This document shows positions 6,967-13,433 of a stretch of 13,433 nucleotides of DNA, one piece after another. The translations under genes were made by a program, and so were the position numbers. The stretch spans positions 1-13,433 of the forward strand of contig CAZUXE010000045.1 of assembly GCA_964624585.1 (NCBI GenBank). The letters are read 5' to 3'. The DNA comes from CAZUXE01 sp964624585. Its GTDB lineage: Bacteria; Hydrothermota; Tepidihabitantia; B3-TA06. The notes under the pieces were generated by a model, which was not told the DNA's origin, searched no databases, and was given only the letters and a program-made list of their open reading frames with translations. The first letter of the stretch is position 1. Each line of letters starts with the position of its first letter.

Positions 6967-6992
6967 CGGAGGCTTATGAACTCCGAAGGAGG
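6967..6992 (+). promoter_or_regulatory. Two competing ribosome binding sites with a shared anti-Shine-Dalgarno
   Basis: Two Shine-Dalgarno/ATG pairs lie in one frame: CGGAGG (6967-6972) with ATG 6976, and AGGAGG (6987-6992) with ATG 6997. Between them CTCCG (6981-6985) can pair with CGGAG of the first, putting ATG 6976 in the loop, or CTCC can pair with GGAG of the second (6988-6991) across a tight GAA loop. The pairings exclude each other. The second ATG gives a proper lipoprotein signal, so I take it as the main start. Confidence 0.5.
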
Positions 6993-6996
6993 TAAA

Positions 6997-7776
6997 ATGA
7001 GAAAAGTATTCCCGGTTTTAATGATTGCTGCGCTTTTTGTAAGTTGCGGTATAGAGATTCCTGATGTCAACGGCATTAAGAATCTTTTTGACAAAGACCT
7101 CAAGCTTACCATAACCCCTGAGAATAACGGAGTAACAATAGATGCAACAGGACTTCCTGATAAGCTGCCTACAGGCCTGCACAGTATAATTATCTTTATC
7201 GATACTGTTAAAGGTGGAATGAGCGATACTATTGCAAAGGGAGTTACTGATAATGGTACGTGGAGCAAAAAAGGATTGGAAAACGGAAAACCTTACTATA
7301 TTGATGCCCGTGGAATAGTTACTGGTGACACTATGACTACTATGGGGTTTGGTGGAAAGTTCTACCCCCGTCCATGGGGCAATGGTTCATACCTTGGTTA
7401 CGAGCCCGATAGCAATGATTACCAGGGTGTAAAATACGATAGAAAAACCGGCGCCCAAACGAACAAAATGCGCTCCGCTGGTGTTGATTTCTATTTTACC
7501 AACGACAACGGTTCCATGAAAGTTATGGCTGAAGGCGATAATGGTATTTACGATTCAGGTGAAAAAGCGGATAAATGGCTTTTTGTTCAGGACGGAGATG
7601 CTAAGACCTATGTGGCGTCCGCCGACTTGAAAAAGGACAAAATATATCAGTTCAAAACCAATGATGATTACTACGGTAAGTTTGTTGTAGATTCAATTAC
7701 TGCAGCTGGAACAGCGACTCCAAAGGTTTGGATGCGTTATGCTTTCCAGACAGCTAAGGGTGTTGCGCATTATTAA
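6997..7776 (+). CDS. Predicted lipoprotein of unknown function
   Basis: From ATG 6997 the 259-residue protein begins MRKVFPVLMIAALFVSCG, a lipoprotein-type signal with Cys17 as the likely lipidated residue; Phe at -3 makes the lipobox imperfect. Starting at ATG 6976 would add seven residues (MNSEGGK) before the signal. The first ~100 mature residues (KLTITPENNGVTIDATGLPD..., GVTDNGTWSKKGLENGKPYYIDARGIV) resemble a fibronectin type III-like beta sandwich. The rest is rich in Gly, Asp, Tyr and Asn (FYPRPWGNGSYLGYEPDSNDYQG..., DYYGKFVVDSI) and looks all-beta; I recognise no family. It is probably anchored in the periplasm or outer membrane. It is the last plus-strand gene and ends tail-to-tail four bases from the stop of the minus-strand cyclase/ATPase gene. 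Confidence 0.8.
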   Translation: MRKVFPVLMIAALFVSCGIEIPDVNGIKNLFDKDLKLTITPENNGVTIDATGLPDKLPTGLHSIIIFIDTVKGGMSDTIAKGVTDNGTWSKKGLENGKPYYIDARGIVTGDTMTTMGFGGKFYPRPWGNGSYLGYEPDSNDYQGVKYDRKTGAQTNKMRSAGVDFYFTNDNGSMKVMAEGDNGIYDSGEKADKWLFVQDGDAKTYVASADLKKDKIYQFKTNDDYYGKFVVDSITAAGTATPKVWMRYAFQTAKGVAHY

Positions 7777-7780
7777 TGGG

Positions 7781-10700
7781 TTAGTTCAGACTTTCAATTA
7801 GCCCTTTATTAATAAAAAGAGCTTTGAATGATTGAGAGTTTTGTTCAGAAAACCTTGAACTGATTTTTTTAATGCAAGAAGCGGCTACTTGCTGGTTATT
7901 TTTCCAGTTGGTAGCCGCTTTCATATGGAACAATTTCTGGAAAAATCCCAATTTAACCTGAGTTGCAGAGCGCTTAATGCCTAACTTTGGCGCACATCTC
8001 CAAGCTAGCGCAATATGAGCAGTAGCTCTAAGAGAGAGGCAGTCGTTGACTTCTTTTAGCAATTCGTCTGCAATATTTGCAGCGTCAGAGAATTTTTCGC
8101 TTTCAAGATAAGCCTCTATAAGTAATGAGCGGATTTCCCACTGTTTTGGTTTACCAAGTGTATCGCCGTGTTCTGTAAGAATTGTAGTAAGTAATTCGAT
8201 AGCAGGTTCAAAGACCTGATTAATTAAATTTATTCGTGCAGCCATCAATTTACAAGTAATATCAGAACTTTCCTGTTCCTGCTGCTTACAAAGTTCCTGC
8301 AATTTCATAAGTTCTGAGAGAGCTGTATCTAAATCTTTTTTGCCAATGAGATTCTCAAGGCGAGCTGTTATAGCGTTGACAAGTATTTCCGGATTTTCAG
8401 AAGATTTAGCTATTTCTATTGCCTGTTCAGCCTGATTCAACCCTTTTTCAAACTGACCAAGCTTTGCATAAAGGCTGGCTTTACTTCCCAAGGCTTCACT
8501 TGCCAAAAGCGCCATTTCAGGCACTTTAGCTATTTCATCGGCGAAGTCAAGAGCTTCAAGAGCTTCCTGATAGTTATCAACCTGCGCATTTGCCGCTGCA
8601 AATTGTATTCTGGCATTGGCCTCTATCCATGAATCCCCTGATTGCTTTGCTACCTCTAAGGCTTCTTTAGCTTTTGCCAAGCCTTCATTAACGTTACCTA
8701 GATGGATATTCAAAGAAGACAGTAGTACTAGGGTTTCAACAATTACCGCCTGATCTCCGGTTTCCTTAAAGAGATTGTAGGCTTCGTCAAGATGTGTGCG
8801 GGCTTCCTGCATTCTGCCAAGAGCTTGGAGTGCGTTTCCAAGCTTGGTGTGGGTATCAGCCATTAAACCGGGATCGCCGATTAACTGTCTGAAATTCAAA
8901 GCCAGGCTGTAGAATTTTAACGCTTCGTCAGGTCTACCTTCGTAAAAGGCGAAATTTCCCCTACGCATAGCTACTTCTCCGCTAATCTGCGGGTTTTGTA
9001 ATTCTTCAGCTCGTATCCATGCTTCTTCAAGTCTTGCTTCAGAGGCTTCGTGCTCACCGCGCATTCTTTCCACTCCGGCAAGTTCCACCGTACAGTTGAT
9101 TATTGTTTGCCTATGGCCTATATCCATGGCGATTTTTAAGGCGCGTTCCAAGTAGCTTCCAGCTTCATCAAGCCTGCCCATCTGAAATAACAGGCGGGCG
9201 ATATTGAGGATATTGTTAGTTAAGAGAAGTTTATCTTCCGACTTTTCAGCCAAAGCGATTGCTTTTTCGTAATAGTCCAAAGAAAGGTCAGGTCTTCCCT
9301 GGAAACGGCTCAGGGTAGCCAGATTGTTGAGAGCGCGGTTGCTGTTTACCGGATCATCCAAAGATTTAAGCAGTTCAAGAGCGTTTGTAAAATCGGAATG
9401 TGCCTGTTCTAGATTACCTTGTCGCGCGTAACCTGAGCCTTGTTCAAGCAGCGCCATAGCCATTCCTTTTTTATAATCAATTGCCTGTGCGCGTTTTAAG
9501 GCATTGTCTGCGTACTCAAAGAGGTTTTTGAAGTCGGACATAAATCTGGAAACATATGCCAGCTTGTTCAATGAGTCCACGGCCTTTTCTGTAGCCCCGA
9601 CCTTTATGGCTAATTTATGTGAAGCTGAATACTCGTGTGAAGCTTCTGGGAATTTTCCCTGATATTCAAATACCTGAGCTAGACCGAAGTGGGCGTCGAA
9701 AATCTCTTCGCTTCGTCCTTCCTTGAAGTGTGTTTCCCAAATATTTATAGCTTGCGAATAATCATGTTCAGCGTCTTCGTTACGGAAGAGTCTTCTGTTT
9801 TCGGCTGCAGATTTCAAGCTATAATTAAAGGCTCTGTCCCAGTCTTGGGCTTCCATGCTGTGATGCGAAAGCATACTGTAGTAGCGTTCCAGTGATGCTG
9901 AATACATATCTTCTATCGCAATTGCAATCTTGCGATGGAAGGTTTCACGTTCTTCCCTTAAAAGTGAATCATAGCAAACGTCTTTCACCATAGACTGCTT
10001 AAAAACGTACTCTAAGTCGCCTGCTTCCAATGGATAGACCAGTCCTGCCTGCACAGCTTTTTCAAACAGCGCTTCAATATCATGTCTGGCCAATACCTTG
10101 GATAGAAGTGAAGCAGGGAAGTGCATACCGTACACCGACCCTAGTTTCAAGGCTTGCCGGGTATCGGCGGGTAGCCTGTCAAGTCTTGAGAAAACTAAGC
10201 TGTAGATGTCATCGGGAATTTCAGTATCAGCCTCAACCGCCTTCATTGTCCAACCTTCGGCTGTTTTTTCAATCAATCCTTTATCAATAAGGTATCCGGC
10301 CCATTGTTCCAGAACTGTGGGGTTTCCTACGGAATGTTGGTAAAGGAATTGGTGAATGGCTTCATCGGCAGGAGAGCCGAGTATATGTTCGGCTAATTCA
10401 CGTGATTTTGCGGTAGAGAGCGGATTTAGGCTAACAATTTCTACTTTTAGGTTGTCTGAAAGGAATCCCTGGTTGAACATTTCAGCGAATTCGGAGTTAA
10501 AAGTAGTGTAGAAGTATACACCTTGAGGTTTAAGGCGTGGAATTGTTCGAGCGGCAAAGGCAATCATTTCCAGTGAACCTGCGTCGGCCTGGTCTAAATT
10601 GTCTATCAATAGCGATAAGGGACGAAGCAATGCCATTTTTACAAGGTAGGTGCGGAATGCATCCATCAAGTTTTCAACCCTGAGTTCAGGAGAGTAGGAA

Positions 10701-12295
10701 GCTATCCTTTCGCTTGCAGATTCTACGGCAAAAAGCATTGCGGCGATAAATGGCAGTCTCCTGGCCAATTCATCATGCTCTTTGTGGCCTCCGGTCTTTT
10801 TTATAAGCTGTTCAATATGTAAATTCAGCTTACGTTCCTTTTCTTCAGGACTATCCTCTTCTTTTATACCTGATTCCTTTATTAGAATTCTTCGGAAAAC
10901 CTGATAGGGCGCGCCTCGTTCGTCAATCGATACATCAAGAACGTTTGTAGAGACCATTAAATCAACCGCTAATCTTCTTAAGAATATGCTCTTGCCCATA
11001 CCGTGGTCTGCTTGAATTCCTATAACCTTGGTATCACCTGTAGCAAATTCCTTACACAGAGCCAACTCTTCGTTATGTATTTTCCATTGTTTTGAGAGTC
11101 TCTCTTCAGCTTTCTTTGGACGTGATAGTTGGAATCTTCTGTAGACTACCCCGCCAACTTGTACCGTGTTATGTTCTTTCATCTCAAAGAGGTCAGAAAG
11201 CTTGTCAGCAGCTTCCTGAGTAATCATAAATTCGTTTTCAGAAGATGCAGACATCATTTTTGCGGCAGCGTTTACTCTTTGACCGATGACGGTGTATTCT
11301 TTTTCATTTCCGCCGATAAAACCGGCAAATAACGATCCATAAGAAAGTCCTGCCTTCATGGTAAACGGGGTGGCGAAACTTGAAAGTTTGTGAAAAAATT
11401 CCGCAGCGTTCGCCCTGTCCTTCTCGTGGCCTATAGGCGCTCCAAAAAGAACAAGTATCTTGCTGCCTTGTGGAGAGATATCTATTTTATCTATAGCACC
11501 ATGATAGTGGTCTACGAGTTTGTATAAATTAAGATAGAAGCTGTTGAGTTCGTTAAAATCCGGATTTGCAGGATTGTATCCCTTGAAATTTATGAATACT
11601 GTAGCCGCAACCCTGTATTCCCCGCCAGCAGATATTGTTAATTTTTTACTTTTACCCATAGGTAGAAAGCAAGCTGTAAGTTCAGCCAATTGGAGGCGGT
11701 TTTCTGCTGAAATTACTGGGTAGGGTTCGTTGGGGAAGTCAATATCTTTTATTCCCTGTTTTAATACAAAGGAACCGGGTTGCACTTCCTTCTCAGCTTT
11801 GGCAATATCTTCTAATTCCTTTCCAATAGGAAACCAGTTAGCTTTTTCATCGTTGCCAAGCAGGGCTTCGTAGTAAGAGCCTCCTCCTAGAATAGCCTTC
11901 ATTGTTAAAGGGAATGTTCCTTTTGAAGTAGATATTTTGGGGTTTTCCTTAAACCAGTCCAGCATTCGCCACGCCGCTGATGTTGCGCGGTCAACTGCAT
12001 CAGCGCCTGTAAATCGAGCTAGAAGGGAATCGCCACCCATTTTCAAAAGAATTCCCTTGTGGGCATCAAGAATAGTGGATATTCTGGAAAAATGGGAATT
12101 AAGAATTTGGGTTACCTCTTCTATGCCTTCTTTACCTTCTGCAGTTAATGTTTCTGTAAGTTTTGTGAAACCAGAGATATCTGTAAAAAGAAGGGCGGCA
12201 TGGCTTTGCTTAATGCCGTAATTTACCTTACCGTTACGTGAAATTTCAGCCAATACATGTAACGGAATTTGGGGGAGAAACGCCTCCTTGCCCAT
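7781..12295 (-). CDS. Tandem class III adenylate/guanylate cyclase domains - P-loop STAND-like ATPase - TPR protein (ADCY10-like architecture)
   Basis: The 1504-residue cytoplasmic protein has four parts. Cyclase domain 1 (~30-175) has both metal-binding aspartates: LLFTDISGFT (Asp39) and MGGDSLLARF (Asp89). Its late motif reads IGKELEDIAKAEKEV, without the Asn/Arg pair. Cyclase domain 2 (~228-350) has lost the aspartates (VFINFKG; GSKILVLFGAP) but keeps EYTVIGQRVNAAAKMM, with Asn342 and Lys346 in place of Arg. Lys270 and Thr335 align with the adenine-recognising Lys334 and Thr405 of human ADCY10. The AAA/STAND-type ATPase (~400-750) has an imperfect Walker A, ADHGMGKS (429-436, Ala for the first Gly), and Walker B LLIDNLD (562-568). 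From ~840 to ~1430 lies a long TPR array. The likely product is cyclic AMP. It starts 12 bases after sppA with its own GAGG ribosome binding site, so the two are co-transcribed. Confidence 0.92.
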   Translation of the reverse strand: MGKEAFLPQIPLHVLAEISRNGKVNYGIKQSHAALLFTDISGFTKLTETLTAEGKEGIEEVTQILNSHFSRISTILDAHKGILLKMGGDSLLARFTGADAVDRATSAAWRMLDWFKENPKISTSKGTFPLTMKAILGGGSYYEALLGNDEKANWFPIGKELEDIAKAEKEVQPGSFVLKQGIKDIDFPNEPYPVISAENRLQLAELTACFLPMGKSKKLTISAGGEYRVAATVFINFKGYNPANPDFNELNSFYLNLYKLVDHYHGAIDKIDISPQGSKILVLFGAPIGHEKDRANAAEFFHKLSSFATPFTMKAGLSYGSLFAGFIGGNEKEYTVIGQRVNAAAKMMSASSENEFMITQEAADKLSDLFEMKEHNTVQVGGVVYRRFQLSRPKKAEERLSKQWKIHNEELALCKEFATGDTKVIGIQADHGMGKSIFLRRLAVDLMVSTNVLDVSIDERGAPYQVFRRILIKESGIKEEDSPEEKERKLNLHIEQLIKKTGGHKEHDELARRLPFIAAMLFAVESASERIASYSPELRVENLMDAFRTYLVKMALLRPLSLLIDNLDQADAGSLEMIAFAARTIPRLKPQGVYFYTTFNSEFAEMFNQGFLSDNLKVEIVSLNPLSTAKSRELAEHILGSPADEAIHQFLYQHSVGNPTVLEQWAGYLIDKGLIEKTAEGWTMKAVEADTEIPDDIYSLVFSRLDRLPADTRQALKLGSVYGMHFPASLLSKVLARHDIEALFEKAVQAGLVYPLEAGDLEYVFKQSMVKDVCYDSLLREERETFHRKIAIAIEDMYSASLERYYSMLSHHSMEAQDWDRAFNYSLKSAAENRRLFRNEDAEHDYSQAINIWETHFKEGRSEEIFDAHFGLAQVFEYQGKFPEASHEYSASHKLAIKVGATEKAVDSLNKLAYVSRFMSDFKNLFEYADNALKRAQAIDYKKGMAMALLEQGSGYARQGNLEQAHSDFTNALELLKSLDDPVNSNRALNNLATLSRFQGRPDLSLDYYEKAIALAEKSEDKLLLTNNILNIARLLFQMGRLDEAGSYLERALKIAMDIGHRQTIINCTVELAGVERMRGEHEASEARLEEAWIRAEELQNPQISGEVAMRRGNFAFYEGRPDEALKFYSLALNFRQLIGDPGLMADTHTKLGNALQALGRMQEARTHLDEAYNLFKETGDQAVIVETLVLLSSLNIHLGNVNEGLAKAKEALEVAKQSGDSWIEANARIQFAAANAQVDNYQEALEALDFADEIAKVPEMALLASEALGSKASLYAKLGQFEKGLNQAEQAIEIAKSSENPEILVNAITARLENLIGKKDLDTALSELMKLQELCKQQEQESSDITCKLMAARINLINQVFEPAIELLTTILTEHGDTLGKPKQWEIRSLLIEAYLESEKFSDAANIADELLKEVNDCLSLRATAHIALAWRCAPKLGIKRSATQVKLGFFQKLFHMKAATNWKNNQQVAASCIKKISSRFSEQNSQSFKALFINKGLIESLN
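7879..7920. repeat. Strong imperfect inverted repeat inside the 3' end of the cyclase/ATPase gene
   Basis: AAGCGGCTAC (7879-7888) is exactly mirrored by GTAGCCGCTT (7911-7920). The pairing continues inward to CTGG/CCAG around an 8-base loop, about 17 pairs with one mismatch. It lies ~100 bases past the stop of the convergent lipoprotein gene, so it could stop or stabilise that transcript, although no good T-tract follows. In the minus-strand gene it encodes the KAATNWKNNQQVAAS segment. Confidence 0.6.
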
Positions 12296-12307
12296 TCTAC
12301 CTCACAA

Positions 12308-13126
12308 TCAATTAAAATTTAACTCATATCTGAGAGAAGGAGCAAGTAGATTTTTAATTCCCAAACGGGATTCTACAAACTCTTCCCAGAATGATTTCTT
12401 TTTTGGTATCTCGGTAAGCTTTGGTAAATCATTGTATCCGCATAGTTCTGCAAGTATTTTATGTGCATCCCGACGCGATCCAAGTGTGTCAACTAGGCCC
12501 AAGGCATAGGCCTGACGTCCGGTGATGACCCTGCCATCGGCTATGGCATAGACACTATCATAGGGGAGTTTCCTCCATTTGACAACCTCTTCAACGAATT
12601 GTTGATATATATCTTCAATTAATCCCTGCAACAGGAGTGAATCTTGAACTGTGGGGTAGCGTGAACCTGAGCCGATATCCTTGTTTTCTCTGGATTTGAT
12701 AGTATGAACTTGTATTCCTATTTTGTTCATTAAATCTCTATATACAGGGAATGAAAGTATAACACCAATGGAGCCGGTCATAGTGGAAGGGAGCGCGACA
12801 ATTCTATCTGCAGGTAGTGAGAGGTAGTAGCCTCCGGAAGCGGCTACAGACGACATATAGACTACCACTTTTTTCCCAGCGTCCTTGAGATCTATTATGC
12901 CTTCAAAAATTTCCTGACTTGGGCCAACACCTCCACCAGGGGAGTTAACTACAACTAACACTCCTTTTGTAACAGGGTTATGTTCAAACTTCTCCAAATC
13001 TTCAAGAACTTTTTTGGAATTAACAATAGGGCCTTCCACTTCAACAAGTCCTAGTTTACCTGTAGCCATATCCCCGCACCCAAGGATTAATAGCACTACT
13101 AGCGCCAATAGAAAAAGCTTATTCAT
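12308..13126 (-). CDS. sppA: Signal peptide peptidase SppA-type S49 serine protease, predicted lipoprotein
   Basis: The 272-residue protein belongs to peptidase family S49, which degrades leftover signal peptides and other membrane-embedded peptides. It has the core KLGLVEVEGPI, VNSPGGGVGPSQEI, the nucleophile in SSVAASGGYYLSLPADRIVA (Ser97), the TGSIGVI segment and the general-base lysine in ENKDIGSGSRYP (Lys149). Length fits the short single-domain SppA type. The start ATG 13126 yields MNKLFLLALVVLLILGCGD, a lipoprotein signal with Cys17 in LILGC, so the enzyme would be anchored by a lipid rather than the usual transmembrane helix. Starting 13 codons earlier would read through the tRNA 3' end and is rejected. 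Only six bases separate the ATG from the tRNA and no Shine-Dalgarno is present. It is the first protein gene of a tRNA-Ile - sppA - cyclase/ATPase unit. Confidence 0.93.
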   Translation of the reverse strand: MNKLFLLALVVLLILGCGDMATGKLGLVEVEGPIVNSKKVLEDLEKFEHNPVTKGVLVVVNSPGGGVGPSQEIFEGIIDLKDAGKKVVVYMSSVAASGGYYLSLPADRIVALPSTMTGSIGVILSFPVYRDLMNKIGIQVHTIKSRENKDIGSGSRYPTVQDSLLLQGLIEDIYQQFVEEVVKWRKLPYDSVYAIADGRVITGRQAYALGLVDTLGSRRDAHKILAELCGYNDLPKLTEIPKKKSFWEEFVESRLGIKNLLAPSLRYELNFN

Positions 13127-13132
13127 TGCAAA

Positions 13133-13206
<74 letters not shown>

Positions 13207-13219
13207 TTCAGGATAGCGA

Positions 13220-13248
13220 ATGATACGGAAAAAAACCCAAGATGTCAA
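13220..13248 (-). promoter_or_regulatory. sigma70-like promoter for the tRNA-Ile - sppA unit
   Basis: On the minus strand TTGACA (13248-13243) is 17 bases from TATCAT (13225-13220). Predicted +1 is near 13213, only a few bases before the tRNA 5' end at 13206, as is common for tRNA genes. Confidence 0.75.
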
Positions 13249-13388
13249 GCCTTCAGTATCCAAGGAGGTTTAAGGATATACTATACGATACCTAGTTGTG
13301 CAAACTCGTAGTCGCTAAGTTGCCAGAATTGAAAGACTTAGCTGTGAATAGCGAAAAATAAGTTTCGAAGGCATTAAATAAATATAAT

Positions 13389-13433
13389 CTGTCAAAAGCT
13401 AGTCAAAAGTTAGTCAGAAACTGGTCAAAAGTT
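13389..13433. repeat. At least four 11-bp direct repeats resembling tandem Pho boxes, cut by the window end
   Basis: The word GTCAAAA or a close variant begins at 13391, 13402, 13413 (GTCAGAA) and 13424, an exact 11-base period. Units read CTGTCAA-AAGC, TAGTCAA-AAGT, TAGTCAG-AAAC, TGGTCAA-AAGT. A seven-base box plus four-base spacer at one helical turn is the layout of PhoB/OmpR-family operators (E. coli Pho box CTGTCAT-N4). On the minus strand the same repeats supply TTGAC-type -35 boxes. Confidence 0.7.

Noticed and set aside
10030..10290. Plus-strand frames opposite the cyclase/ATPase gene (here and at 9689-9895, 11129-11332, 11937-12221)
   Set aside because: Antisense shadows within a long, domain-rich coding region; no start signals or motifs of their own.

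Overview
The window reads as chromosomal DNA of a diderm (Gram-negative-type) bacterium of moderate to low GC. It has an OmpA-type peptidoglycan-anchored outer-membrane protein, two predicted lipoproteins and sigma70-like promoters (TTGACA/TATAAT type) ahead of most transcription units. I cannot assign a phylum from the sequence alone; the gene content would fit an under-sampled, metagenome-type lineage, but that is inference.

Left part (1-1389): the 3' end of a gene entering from outside the window, carrying a PUA/EVE-like C-terminal domain. It is followed by a decayed two-gene MntA/HepT (MNT nucleotidyltransferase antitoxin / HEPN RNase toxin) module. Both members keep their signature motifs, but each has a lesion: a TGA at codon 3 after the only good ATG of mntA, and a one-base insertion in hepT.

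Middle part (1390-7776), all on the plus strand: a SlyD-like FKBP prolyl isomerase, an integral-membrane ICMT/PEMT-like methyltransferase, a 300-aa protein of uncertain (C39/BtrH-like) relationship, a DUF8091-like protein (putative nuclease-fold N-terminus plus winged helix), an OmpA-family protein with two PEGA-like repeats, and a small lipoprotein. The lipoprotein gene has an unusually structured leader: a predicted three-way junction starting at the predicted +1, then two Shine-Dalgarno/ATG pairs that compete for one anti-SD element. The two larger gene-free stretches (4533-4910 and 6546-6996) hold promoters and inverted repeats but no convincing gene.

Right part (7777-13433), read on the minus strand: a strong promoter, tRNA-Ile(GAT), a lipoprotein form of the S49 peptidase SppA starting only six bases after the tRNA, and then a 1504-residue protein. 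That protein has two class III cyclase domains, a P-loop STAND-like ATPase and a long TPR array, the same order as mammalian soluble adenylyl cyclase (ADCY10). Its two cyclase domains have complementary losses, so together they can form one composite active site. The three genes probably form one transcript. At the extreme right edge is an array of at least four 11-bp direct repeats that resembles tandem Pho boxes (OmpR/PhoB-type operator) and is cut by the window end.
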